From positions 5,704,001-5,768,000 of the forward strand of contig CAVNZM010000009.1 of NCBI GenBank assembly GCA_963693365.1: DNA of 64,000 nucleotides. The letters run 5' to 3'. The position numbers and the translations under genes were made by a program. How positions within the stretch are numbered: position 1 is the first letter of the stretch; each line of letters begins with the position of its first letter. Under the pieces are notes generated by a model. The model saw only the letters and a list, made by a program, of their open reading frames with translations. It was not told the DNA's origin and did no database searches. This document shows, in pieces, positions 1 to 11,375 of the stretch. The DNA comes from Amoebidium appalachense. Lineage: Eukaryota; Ichthyosporea.

Positions 1-330
1 TGCACTTGTGTAACAAGGAAGCCCATAAGCCCCCACCGACTTTCCCTCTTTTCCCACCCTCTTTTTTACTATTCAATAAAAAAAACCTCCAACACCCTTT
101 TTCACCTGTGCAAAGTTCACGTGAAGTAGAAATATTCGGTTAGACCTTGCCTCCGGTATGGCTTGATTTCTTTTCTCACCAGTATCACTCCTCTTATTGC
201 ACCTATGAGGTGTCTTCCCTCGCCTGTTTGGGTAGTTGTGCTGTAACGGTATTTGGGTACTAAGGTTATGGGCCCAAGTGTTCGTTGTAAATCCTTTTCT
301 GGGTGTGTACGAGTATCCATGCGCACTCAT

Positions 331-483
<153 letters not shown>

Positions 484-616
484 GTTTGCCTGTGTGCTTG
501 TGTATGTAAGTGTTTCTGTTTGCCTATGCACGTGTTTTTGTGCACGGTGGGATGTGTCTAGGCTGCAGATGACTCAGAGTTCACGCGACTGTGTAGGCTG
601 TCGTTGTTTATGATTG

Positions 617-745
617 TAGTGTGTGTGTGTGTATGTGTGCGTGTGTGCGTGCGTGCCTGTGCCTGTGCCTGTGCCTGTGTGTGTGTGTGTGTGTGTGGGT
701 GTGGGTGTGGGTGGGTGGGTGGGTGGGTGGGTGGGTGGGTGGGTG
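617..745. repeat. GT-rich tract ending in (GGGT)n
   Basis: GT dinucleotides with GCCTGT units pass into about ten GGGT units at 697-744. Repeated GGG triplets at short spacing could fold as a G-quadruplex. No gene is seen between 746 and 1347. Confidence 0.85.
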
Positions 746-1347
746 AATGGGTTTGGGTAAATGTTTGACTGTTGTGCCCACTTCACGCATGCTGTAGGTA
801 TTTCATTCTTGTTACGGGCGCCTGCCCTGATTTCAAGCGCACTTAAGGAAGATCCTTCGTTATTTGCACATCAGACATGTCTGGTGCTATTCACCTTTGT
901 TTCGTAATATGATTTCCTGCATTATCTTATACGAAGATACAATGTGTATTCACCTCAGTTTAGTGATATGTTTTCTTGCATTATCTTTACACAAAGATCT
1001 ACTAGTAGGCAATGGTGGTTTACCTAGTCGGGGTTATTTATTCACTGCATACTTTTGGTCATTCGAAGTCAATAAAATGCATATATTGCAGCGCAGCAAC
1101 TATCCCAGCTGTCATTGTGGTCGTTCAGTACAGCTTTTTGTGGATGCCAATACAAGTGCACATACCCCTAAAACCGAAAAGCATATGTTTTTTCCCGAGG
1201 GATAGTTGTTTGATTCTTTCTATCATTAAGAACGCGTTAATCGGTATACCTATAGGAGGGAAAGTTTCCCGGAACACATTGATATCCTCACTTCACTTCT
1301 TGCACTTTCTCCAGAAACATAAAACCTCCATTCCATTCTTGGCCCCG

Positions 1348-1764
1348 TCACTCTTTCTTGTCCTTGAGCGCCTGATAGTGCAGCTTGAAAAACTCTCTGT
1401 GTTTGCTCCAGATGTGGTTTCTCCTTCTTTCTTTGCGCTTGAAGGCAGTCTAGCAGACAAAACAAACCCACTCGCGCTTGAGTGTGTGTGTGATGGCGTG
1501 TCGCCTCATGTGGCTGGGCTCTGTGTGGGTGAATTCGCACAACGGGCATTCATGCAGCTAGCGCAGGCGCTGCAGGTGCTCACGGCGGGCGTGCTCCTTG
1601 GCTGCAGAGCCGGAAGAGAACATCAGGCCACACTCCTTGCACATTGTGCGCGTCATTATCGGAGATGCTTGAATGCGTTCTGGAATGATGGGGGAAGGGA
1701 AATGGGAATGTTTATGTGCGCTCGAACTCGGTGAACTGCCACAAACTCGGTGAGCAGTCAGCAA
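1348..1764 (-). CDS. C2H2 zinc-finger protein with two in-frame TAG codons
   Basis: The frame starts at ATG 1764 and ends at TGA 1350-1348. It encodes 138 residues if TAG is read as an amino acid. Three C2H2 zinc fingers follow one another: C-x2-C-x12-H-x4-H (CKECGLMF...), C-x2-C-x12-H-x3-H (CPLCEF...HAITH), and C-x2-C-x12-H-x4-H (CFVC, TAG, TAFKRK...HIWSKH). TAG occurs at 1560-1558, in the linker between fingers 1 and 2, and at 1452-1450, directly after the second cysteine of finger 3, where fingers often carry Gln, Gly or Glu. There is no frameshift and no TGA or TAA before the end. C2H2 arrays usually bind DNA or RNA, so a nuclear role is likely. Either UAG is sense here or the gene is a pseudogene with exactly two TAG lesions. 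It lies head-to-head with the kinase gene. Confidence 0.6.
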
Positions 1765-2216
1765 AGTTGACGGCTAAACTTGGTGTTTTTGTGGTGCGAG
1801 CGCGGAATGCGGATGCGTTGCACCAATTGAACATGCGTAGCTTTTTATTGGACCAATGAATGCGCTTCCTGCTGCATTTTACGCAAAACGATTGAAATGG
1901 CGGGAGATCGTTGTAAAAAAAATACCTTGACTCGGAAACAAGGCCTACTTCAAGCTCGGCGAGAATGCAAGTGCAAGCTAATGAAAATTTAGCTACTACG
2001 GCAGGCGTCGAAGTTATCAGAAACCGAGGGAAACCTGTGCATGTCCGTGCTTGTGTGTGTGCCAGAGCTAAGATGTGACCATGGCTACCGAACCAAACAC
2101 GTATACGCTAGTCTTCCAGTGAGCGGCTGCGCCTCCATCTACAGGTGGCGGCTGCTCTTCCGAGGTTGAAGTAGTCAGTAGCGGTACCCCACAAGGAAGG
2201 CGGTGCCCCACTAAAG
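1765..2216. other. Spacer between divergent zinc-finger and kinase genes
   Basis: About 450 bases separate the two divergently read genes, so it should hold both promoters. I see no clear TATA box or repeat. A short frame at 2081 (MATEPNTYTLVFQ then TGA) could be a 5' exon of the kinase, but no splice connection could be shown. Confidence 0.4.
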
Positions 2217-2710
2217 GGTGATGGATTGAGATTTGCGCTGAAGCGCCCTAAGGTAGAGCCGGCTTTGTTGCAGAACCTGGACACGGCGGACGAGGCGACG
2301 CTGCAGATGGCACAGGAGCAGACAGACATAATAATGTCCGAGTACTACACGGCACGACAGATCAGCCCCCACCCCAACGTCATTGTTCCAGAGACTATTG
2401 TGCGCGTTTTTGACTCGAAGCACAGTGGACAGCCATTCACGGTAAGTGGTGTGTATCTCGTTTTTCGTGCCTGGCACTGGCCTGTGTACATCCGTCTGCT
2501 AGAACTGGGGGTAGGATGCTAAGCAGACGGAAAAGCACGGCCTTTCGGGAACCAAGTTGCTGGGTGGAAAGATCCAAACTAGCAATGCATACACATTTCT
2601 ACACACGCGCATACTTTCCCCCCCCCCCCTCCTCCCCTCACATACACACACGCTTTGTTTTTGCCTCTACAGCCCTCTTTTTCGTTTTTCTTCTCTTTCT
2701 CTCTACCTTC

Positions 2711-2743
<33 letters not shown>

Positions 2744-3845
2744 ACTCTGCCCGCAGCAACATGTCGCATGATGTGCCGTGTTTGGTGGCGTGTTACTCTT
2801 CCACTGAATTATGCTGTTGCTTGATCGAGCTTCGTGTCACCAGGGCACTAATGGTTCTTTCTAGCACCTTCTTTCCCTGATTGCACAACACATATACAAC
2901 AGCAGAGAAAGGTAGGCCTGTTTGTTGTGTAGGGCTGTTTCGTGCCTCCTATCACACAGCCACAGCAGACTTTCTTCCCCCTTTTTTCTTGCTGCGCCTT
3001 TATAACAGTTTTTGGCCTGGGTAGTTCTGGATGTCTCATCTTCCTGCGTTCGGGTGAAAGTGCTTGCACTGTATTAACTGTGCTGAAATGACTGCGTCGC
3101 ACGTGTCTTGATGCTTTGTTCTTTATGGGAAGTTGGGCAAAGCACACACAGCCTCGAAATGCATTTCCGACACAACACTGGCTCCAAGCAACGGGCTGGC
3201 CGTGTCATAATTTCATGACCATTATAGCCACACCATCCTTATCTTACTCAAGGCCCATTGAGCTTTTTAACACCCTTTAATGACCTTTGACACCAAGCCT
3301 CCTTGTTTTGCGAGGTTTCCACACGAAAATCCTTTGCTTGTATGCAATTGACAATAAGGCTGTTCGTGTTTGGTGTAAGTCTGGAGGAGGGGTGGGAAAG
3401 GGACGTGGGGGGTTGTGGCTGTTGGGGTAGGGGTAAAGGGAGGGGAGAAGGGATGTGGTGGGTGGACCCAAAGTGTGACAGTGGAAGAGAAGTTGTGTGA
3501 GGGAGTCCAATGTGGGGAGAGGAGGGAAGGGGGGTGGTGGAGGGGGGTGAATAGTTCAAGATTATCCAAACTGAAGAAGCAATAGGGAAGGAAATTGGAA
3601 ACGACCCTCGGGGTTTTGTTTAGGGGAATGGTCGGGCAATCGGCATCTATCTGCTCCCCCGCCCCTCCCCCCCCCCCCCCCCCCCCCCTCCCCCTCCCCC
3701 CCCCCCCCCAAAAAAAAAAAAAAAAAAAAAAAAAACTCCGCCGCTCCCGGCCCACTCCCTCCCATTCCGACCACCTCTCACACGGCACTTTTCACGTGCA
3801 GGTTTTTACGTCTTTATATACACTGCATCATGGTTTGTTTGTGAT

Positions 3846-3876
<31 letters not shown>

Positions 3877-5927
3877 CCTGGAGAGGCGGGCTTCTGGCAT
3901 TTGCTCCACAAAAAAGGAGACATACGGTTGCGGTGAATGGAGTTTTGAGACATTACACCCTTCCTCTCCCAGCTCCCCCATCTGACGTGGTTGCTGCTGC
4001 AGGGCTTGCTGTCGCACTACCACGAGGGCAGCCCCATCGACGTGTTTCTGCAGGATCTTTACCGCGACATCTGTCGCCAGCGAATCAGCGAGAGTGATGC
4101 GCTGGAGGCGGTCGAGCCTCTTATGTGGGACCTGCTGCGGCAGACGGCAGAGGGGCTGCAGCACGTGCACTCGTGTGGGGTGGTGCATCTCGATCCCAAC
4201 CGCAGCAATGTGCTTGTGTGCAAGGGTGACGCGGGCGGGTGCACGGCCAAGATTCTTGATTTCGGGCTGGCAAGGGGGAAGCGGGTACTGCTAGAGTGTG
4301 CACCGTGGCGGTCAGAGACATGTTGCCGGAGGAGGTGCGGGCCTGCCAGCAGGGTGGTGGGACGGAGAAGGTCGATGGCACCAAGTGCGACACGTGGAAG
4401 ATGGGCATGCTGACGTACACGGTGCTGCAGATGTTCCGCTCAAAGTTCAGCCTGTTGCCCACCAACCAGGCCCTGTTTGCCGAGGGCCAAGCGTCGTGAA
4501 CCCCCGGATGTCGCGCCTACCCCAACCACCTCGAGAGTGCCGAGGGCGTAGTTGCCGGGATCCAGGGCGAGGGTCTGTGTGGGCCGCTGCCGGCCGACGT
4601 GCCAGCCCTGTTCCGTGGGTGCTTCGAGCACGACCCGGCCCAGCGGCTTTCCATGCATGGAGGGGGGTGGTTGCCGCCATTGCCACCATTCAGAAACGTG
4701 TGGGACCCCCCAGCCCCCCGCTTGCACCGCGTGCTGCTCCCTTAAAGGGTCTGGAGTCCGAGCTGCGGGACCAGCGGGCGGCTGTGAGGGTGCTGCTGGA
4801 CCAGCTGGGGGCTGAGGCCGGCAGCCCTTCGGCCACGCGGCTGCTGGCGGCCTTGCACCGTGCCTTTAACACCACCCTCGAGGCCGTCGCCACAGCAACA
4901 GGCGTCAGGTGCTCACCCCCCCCCCCCCCCCCCCCCCCTCCACCCCTGCCCTGCACCCCATCTGTTCACTCGTGCCTGCCTACTCGGGCCCTTAGCCCCC
5001 TTTCCCCTCGGCCCATTAACCCACCATGCCTCCCCCCCCCCCCCCCCGCCTCCCCCCTAACCCAAACCTCCCACTCGACGCCGTCCCCGCTCGCATGGAT
5101 GCTCCCTCCTGGCCCTGAAACTACCCTGCCACCCATGGCCCACTCCCCCACCAACCCTGTGGCCCCTCTCTGCCCTCCTCTACGTGTCGTGTTTTGGTTG
5201 CTTGGGGTGCCTGCTACCCCCCCACCACTGGCCGTGCCGCTTACCCCTATGCCCCCGCAGAGTGGCCCCCCTTGACGAGCTGACAGCCCACCCCATCACG
5301 CCATCGGCAGCCACCAAACAGCAGACACCAGCCACGGATACGAGGTGGGTGGGCCGTGGGCATGTGTCGTGTGTTGGGCTTTGTGGGGTGGGGGGCTGGT
5401 TTCCATTCAACAGGCACACAGGCCTTACCTTGGTATGGACATACACACTCAAGAACACACGTAAACCAGACCACCCACAATCAGCCATAGAAGAACCCAC
5501 CCCTGCAAGTGCCAAGCACCTAACAAGCGCGCACACAAGCATGAGCAGACACACACAGAAACAAGCAACCCCCAAGGATGGTCCTAGCGGTTGGTTTTTT
5601 GCATGGCCACCCGTGATGAACACCAATCACTTGCATCCATGTGCCCTGGCATAGCCCCCCCAACACACATGCCTATGTGCATCCGTGCACACACATCATT
5701 ACACAGCGACAGCATGTGTGCATTCACACACACAAAGAGCGTGGCACAGGAAACAGCCGGTGCATGCATACACGTATGTTATTCCACTCTAACAGATGCC
5801 AAAGCAGCTACAAGCGCCAGCGCATGCACTGGACGTGGTCCTACCAGACATGTGCACAGGCACAGGCACGGGCACAGGCACGGGCATAAGCGGAAGGCAA
5901 TGCATGCATAGGCACAGGCACATGCAT

Positions 5928-5972
<45 letters not shown>

Positions 5973-6041
5973 TACAGGTACAGGCACATGCACAGCAACA
6001 TACACAGGCACAGGCACATGCGCAGACAGCAGGAAATACAT

Positions 6042-6074
<33 letters not shown>

Positions 6075-7130
6075 GGCACAGGCACAGGCACAGGAACATG
6101 CAGGCACGGGCACGGCACAGGCGCAGGTAGATGCAGGCACAGGCACAGGCACAGGCACATGCAGGCACGGGCACGGCACAGGCACAGGTAGATGCAGGCA
6201 CAGGCACAGGCACAGGCACATGCAGGCACGGACACGGCACAGGCACAGGTAGATGCAGGCACAGGCACAGGCAGGCACGGGCACGGCACAGGCACAGGCA
6301 CAGGCACAGCTACGTGCACCTACTAACTCAACGGCCTACTTGTGTCTGCCATTATGGCATAAAACAGCACTATCGATACTATGAAAGAGAGAATCAACGC
6401 GCTTAAAACTGCAGTGCGAGCTCTGCAGGATCGGCTTGAAGTCAACGATGAAGGCAGCACCAGCTCCCAACTGACAGAGGATATGGGTAAGGTTGCAACA
6501 CGTGGGTGTCCCCTTTGTTAACGTTTCATTTTTATTTCTTTTTTCTTTTTCTTTCCTTTTACAATTACTTAGAGTCAAGCCCTGTCCTATTTCTTGCCAA
6601 GCTTAATTGTGTTTTGCTTCAAGGTTTTGTTGCTGCAAACGTTTTGGACTTTCCATTCTCAGATCTTTTCCTGCTTGGCTGTAATCATTGTCCTTTTCTT
6701 TTGTATTAGCACACTACCGAACAGCAGAGAAGAAACCCCCTGCTTGCTTTAGTAACTTCTGGGGATGGGCACAGTGGCTGTTGGCAACTTTCTCGACGAG
6801 CATTCAGCAGAGCAACAGGCAGCAGGGTATGCAGGCAACATGGTGTCACCGCAGGGCTTCGCTGAGCATTCTGACGAGCTCCAGCAGGAAGCCATGGCCC
6901 TTGTGCGGCTGTCGCTTGACACCCGCTTCCCTTCCGTGCCTCTTGCCGCCCGCCGCCAAGTTGCCGTAAAGGCCTGATCAAGTCTTCGAGCAGAAACGTA
7001 ACTATGTTGACAAGAAACGGAAGGTATGCACTCCCCCTACCTGCTGTGTGGCTTGCCTCGGTGGATTTTCCGTGCTATCTAGTATAAGCCTACGGTTTGT
7101 TTCTGATGCCCAATTTTTTTCTTTGCAGCG

Positions 7131-7174
<44 letters not shown>

Positions 7175-7785
7175 CACACCCATTCCACCCCGAACGGAAA
7201 GAACGGGGGGGGGGGGAGGGGGGGAGGGGGGGGGGGGGGGGGATGAGCTCAGAGCTAGCATTTTTCTTTTGTTGCTGATGGCTAATCCTGGCTTTTGCTC
7301 TGCTCAATGGTTTTTTGTAGTATGTTGTCCTTCTGATGCGGGTCTTTCTCTGTAGAGCCTCGACAGCGGGTCTGACAGCTCTGGCTCTGAAGGAGAGGCA
7401 GCAGGCGCAGGCAAGTGAAGTTATACTTCTGACTTGTTCTCGCTTTTTGGTAACTCTATGCAGATTCAAGGTGAGGGCCGGTTGGTGGTTTTTGATCGGT
7501 AATCCTGGTTGACAATAAGTGTGATTGCACATCACAATGTTGTGTGTTGCGTGTGCGCGACGCGGTTTTTTGCGTTTGTGTGTGCCGCAACGGTTTAATC
7601 CATTGGAAGTATATAATTATAACAACATGTGTGCCGCTGCTCATAAGGCTTTTATACTTATGTTTAACACAATCATTGTTGCAGAGCACGGCAACAAAGG
7701 GACAGCACCCAACAGCAACAAGCAGAAGAAGAGCAGCAAGAAACCCAGTCCTGATCCGCCCGTGCCGGGAGCCACGGCCATCTGA
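2217..7785 (+). CDS. Multi-exon protein kinase with C-terminal coiled coil and lysine-rich tail
   Basis: Seven exons fit: 2217-2441, 4003-4908, 5261-5344, 6368-6486, 6710-7023, 7356-7410, 7685-7785 (TGA). Phases agree at most junctions. Exon 1 has the beta-3 lysine (RFALKRPK) and helix C. Exon 2 continues directly (PFT joined to [11 protein letters not shown]) with the catalytic loop [11 protein letters not shown] at about 4258-4266, the subdomain IX segment [11 protein letters not shown], and the subdomain XI segment [14 protein letters not shown]. Lys, Asp, Asn and DFG are all present, so activity is plausible although HRD reads HLD. Exon 4 is a short coiled coil ([13 protein letters not shown]...), exon 5 ends in KKRK, and exon 7 is Lys/Ser/Pro-rich, possibly a nuclear signal. 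The frame breaks in the G runs near 4275 and 4664 and near 6760, and again near 6970; an in-frame TGA sits at 4497-4499. The last intron begins with GC. The 5' start is unresolved. Substrate unknown. Confidence 0.65.
2442..4002 (+). other. Kinase intron 1 with poly-C and poly-A tracts
   Basis: The donor is GTAAGT after codon ...PFT; the acceptor CTGCTGCAG is at 4002. Protein continuity from beta-4 to the hinge across this 1.56-kb gap supports one intron. It contains C runs at 2711-2742, 3661-3709 and 3847-3873 and an A run from 3710. Open frames inside are homopolymer artefacts. Confidence 0.6.
5856..6312 (+). repeat. GGCACA hexanucleotide minisatellite in kinase intron 3
   Basis: About 450 bases of GGCACA units with a higher-order unit of roughly 65 bases (GGTAGATGCA, then several GGCACA, then CATGCAGGCACGG) repeated about three times. 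It lies wholly between the donor at 5345 and the acceptor at 6367. Confidence 0.9.
7129..7241 (+). repeat. (CA)n and poly-G tracts in kinase intron 5
   Basis: A GC dinucleotide run and (CA)n at 7129-7168 are followed by G runs at 7205-7241, all inside the intron 7024-7355. Confidence 0.9.
7411..7416 (+). other. GC-AG intron donor in the kinase gene
   Basis: The exon ends GGCGCAG and the intron begins GCAAGT. Using this donor and the acceptor at 7684 joins Ala, split Glu and His-Gly in phase 1, so both exons stay open. GC-AG introns are a known minor class that usually keep a strong consensus like this. Confidence 0.6.
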
Positions 7786-8001
7786 GTCGTGTTTGCCAGA
7801 CTCCATCATTGTTGTTATTGAGATCTATTTAATCTTTGTGGTAGACCTTTAGTTATGTTCTGGGCTATCTGATGGCTGCTTACCTCGCTTACCATGTGTG
7901 TTTTGAACTTCGTGTTTAATACGTTTATAGCTGGTGTGATTTAGAAGGCCAATTGACGCATACTGATAAACTTTTAGAGGTTGATTTAGTCACGTATGTG
8001 C
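7786..8001. other. Convergent 3' flanks, no feature seen
   Basis: The spacer lies between the end of the kinase and the end of the minus-strand gene at 8002. It is AT-richer than its surroundings. No clear polyadenylation signal could be assigned. Confidence 0.4.
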
Positions 8002-8382
8002 TCACTAGCCTCCATGTGTGAATGTCTTGAAATTAGTTATATCGTCCACGGTGGTATGGCCTGCCAGTACCGGCTGCTGCCGTGACCTCCTGAAATAAGA
8101 TACACAGGATTCACTACTGAAAATGGTCGTGGCCACCAACGCCAGTGCCTGCAGAGGGGTGGGGTGGTGATTGGGGGAAGGGTAGGGGGGCCAGGGGCGA
8201 GAGGAGAGGGGGGGGGGGGGGGGGGGGGACCCGGGTTGAAATTGCTAGGAGCGCATGTAGGAAGAACACCTGGTTGAAGCTGCGCTGCACAGTCTCGTGG
8301 TTTGTGAATACTTGTTGCTGTTGCCATCGCATACAAAATGCAAAGGCCCACTGATCGACATCACCAATTACCAACCAATACA
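8002..8382 (-). CDS. Two-exon fragment of an unknown protein
   Basis: Exon 8382-8231 (50 codons after two split bases, starting YWLVIGDVDQW) and exon 8148-8005 (47 codons, starting ALALVATTIF) join in phase 0 across an 82-base intron with acceptor CTCTGCAG and a weak donor GTCCCC. The frame ends TAG at 8007-8005, followed immediately by TGA. Both exons look like real protein, with hydrophobic stretches FFLHALLAI and ALALVATTIF that may form a membrane segment across the junction. The 5' exons are not recognised beyond the poly-C/poly-G tract at 8400-8510. I do not recognise the family. Confidence 0.4.
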
Positions 8383-8404
8383 CTGCACGGTGCAAATTGC
8401 CACC

Positions 8405-8530
8405 GACCCCCCCCCCCCCCCCCCCCGAAAAACCCCCTCCCCCCTTTTTTTTGTTGGGGGGGGGGGGGGAGAAGGGGGGAAGGGGGAGGGGGGGGGGGGG
8501 GGGGGGTGCGTGTGTGTGTGTGTGTGTGAG

Positions 8531-8590
<60 letters not shown>
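8405..8590. repeat. Poly-C, poly-G and (GT)n tracts
   Basis: C run at 8406-8426, G runs at 8455-8506, then GT dinucleotides to 8589. Open frames here are repeat artefacts. Confidence 0.95.
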
Positions 8591-8599
8591 TTTTGGGGG

Positions 8600-9158
8600 G
8601 AAGAGGGGTTTGCGGCATGCAAAGTGCACGTGTATGCTGGTGCCCAATCGCATGCCCTAGTGTGTGCCTGTACCTGTATGTATGTGTGTGACTATGTGTG
8701 TGTGTGTTTGTGTGTGTAACGTTGTGTGTGTGTGCGCGCGCGGGTGGGCGTGTGCGTGCGTATATGTGCGAATGTGAATGTGAATGTGTAGTGTCTCATA
8801 AATTACGAAGCGCTAACACCAACATTCCTGTGGTCCTTTCCAGCACGGTGTGACTTCAGTGGCTTGTGATTTTGCGACTTTTATTCGGTGACTTTCCAGA
8901 TTCGGCATCACATGCTACTGTAGCATAAGGTCATCGATGGACACAATCAAGTGTATACATACGTAGCATATGGTGGTGCTCCGTGACTAACAGTGGACAA
9001 GGATGATAAGTACTACTGCTGTACGTATGTGGGTGCTTGGTGAGGGACATGAATTATTGATGTTATGTTTGTATGGTGTCCGTGTCCTGTGGCTATGTTT
9101 TTTGCATCTGGCACCTTTATTCCCATAATACGTTAGGGGGAGGGGGAGGGGAAAGGGG

Positions 9159-9202
<44 letters not shown>

Positions 9203-9378
9203 TCAGGAGAGGGGGGAGGAGGGGGGAATGGGGGGCAGCCAATATTTGTTAGTCACCAAGCTGAACATGCACAGTGTAAGAGTTTCATAGAGTGTTAAAA
9301 TACACGGTATGTGCCTGTTATTGGCTAAGTGACCTTCAAATCCTTTCACTTGCCACAAGAGTATGTGGTGCATACATA
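8600..9378. other. Intergenic stretch with a long G run
   Basis: GT-rich to 8790, then ordinary sequence without a convincing frame. A 43-base uninterrupted G run lies near 9159-9201. Confidence 0.6.
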
Positions 9379-10489
9379 TAGTCCGTCAAAAAACAAATTA
9401 GGTCAAAGCCAAAGCATTTTCAACGTCCCCCCTGGGCCGTGGTACCGAAGGACGGTTGTGGGGGGGGGGGGGGGGGGGGGGGGGGGACTTGTTCGGGTGG
9501 TGCGTGGGTTCCCCCCTCCCCTCCTCAAGCTAACCGCAGGGGTGGAATCGATATCGGTCCTCCCCCCCCTCTCTCTCCCCCCTCCCCCTCCCCCACCCGC
9601 CCGCCTGCCTGCCCGCCCCCTCCTTGGGCCGGTTAGCAACCCAATTCTCTGGTGGGGTGGTGCCCCCGAGACCCCTCCCTCCCCCCCAACCCCTTGCCCG
9701 CCGCCGGGCCACACGCCTCTCCCTTGACCACACACCAACCTTTGCCTCGAGTAAACAGCGTAAACCCCAATTTATTTGCGACCTATGTTTGCGCATGTCA
9801 CGGCGTGCGTGTTCGTGCCGTGGTGGTGGTAATAATGGTTGTGGTTGGTCCCGGTTTATGCCAGTGGGCCAGGGCCAGCCTCGTGGGGGGATTGTTGATT
9901 TTCAAACGGGGAGGGGGTGGCAGCAAATTTGCTGGCTGGGGGACCCACCCTCCCCTTTGGACAGGTGGGTTCCCCCTCCCGGACGGGGGAGGGGGGGAGG
10001 GGGGGAAGGGGGGGGGGGGGGGGGGACCTCCGGCTAGCAGGGGAAGGCTGGGGGGGAGGGGGGGGGGGGGGGGGGGGGGGGGGGAGAGGGGGGGGGGCCA
10101 CCACCCACCTAAGTAGGGTGGGTCCCCCCAGGGGGGGGGGGGGGGGGGGGGGGGGGGGGAGAGGGGGGGGGAGGGGGGGGGAGGGGGGGGGGGGGGGGGG
10201 AGGGGGGGCACTCACCCCATTAATCTATGATATAGGCTGCCATTATGTGGCTATATCATGATATCAAATAAACTTGATCACATAATAGTACTATAAGCAG
10301 CAGCGGTTTACATAAAATGCCAAAACGTAAACATTGAGGCTAACTAATATTATACCGGGATTCCTTGATCACCTGAAACTCAGGCTATGTGCCGTACGGC
10401 CCTACTCCCCCCTTCCCCCCCATCCTCCCCTCCCCTCCCCCCTCCCCCCCCTCCCCCCCACCCCCCCACCCGGCACGAACGGGTGGGAA

Positions 10490-10523
10490 GTGTGTGTGTG
10501 CGTGTGTGTGTGTATTTGTGTGT

Positions 10524-10584
<61 letters not shown>

Positions 10585-10660
10585 CGCGTGCGTGTACGGG
10601 CAAGCGCGCGCGGTGTGTGTGTGTGTGTGTGTGTGTGTGTAGTGCGTGTGTGCGTGTGTG
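10490..10660 (+). repeat. (GT)n array with GCGCGC interruptions
   Basis: Long GT array broken by a CG-rich block and TACGGGCAAGC. The same arrangement recurs at 20570-20756. Confidence 0.95.
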
Positions 10661-11096
10661 TGTGTTCTGGGGGGGGGGGGGGGAGGGGGGGGGGGGGGGA
10701 TTAGAGGGATATGTGTCCGTGGCCAAAACGGAGCCAAATGCTCCAAAAGAAATAAAAAAAGAAGTTAACGAATACACATTTTTAAAAGAGAATCTTTAAT
10801 AGTACCCGGGTCACCCGCATGCGGGGGGGACGGGGGGGGGGGGGGGGGTCCCACCACCCCACTCGACCAGGTGGGTCCATCCCGGGGAGGGGAGGGGGGG
10901 AAGCACCCTGCAGCTACCTTGGGGGGGGGGGAGACCCGCCCAACCCCCGGGCTAGGAGCTAGGGGGTGCGCCCCTCTCCCCCCCCCCCTTCTCCCACCTG
11001 GGAAGACGTCGGTTACTACTGCATTCCCCCTCCCCATTTCAAATTCGGGGGAGGGAGGGGGAGGGGGGGGGGGGGGGGAGGGGGGGGGGCGAGTTT

Positions 11097-11109
11097 TTTT
11101 TTTTTTTTT

Positions 11110-11155
<46 letters not shown>
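11097..11155 (+). repeat. T run joined to G run
   Basis: About 23 T followed directly by about 35 G. The matching position in copy 2 (20925-20982) has a shorter, interrupted version. Confidence 0.95.
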
Positions 11156-11157
<2 letters not shown>

Positions 11158-11375
11158 GGAGGACTAGTTCTCGTGGGTTCCTTGATAGTAAAACTTCATT
11201 GATCTACGGTGGTGGGGCCCTACACACCACAAAAAAAAACCGAAACGATCTCAAAAAATCACAACCTTAAGTTATTTGTTCTCCCAGCCAGAGCTCGTAT
11301 ATCACGATTTACATTGATGTTTTCTTTGGTAAAGGAAAAAATGGCTACTAGCAAACGATAAATCGATAAGGTACT

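Noticed and set aside
2754-2880. Kinase exon after CCCGCAG at 2755
   Set aside because: It hits TGA after four codons in the required phase, and protein continuity runs straight to 4003.
9798-10215. Pro-rich and Gly-rich ORFs over 100 codons
   Set aside because: Translations of C and G homopolymers with no non-repeat core.
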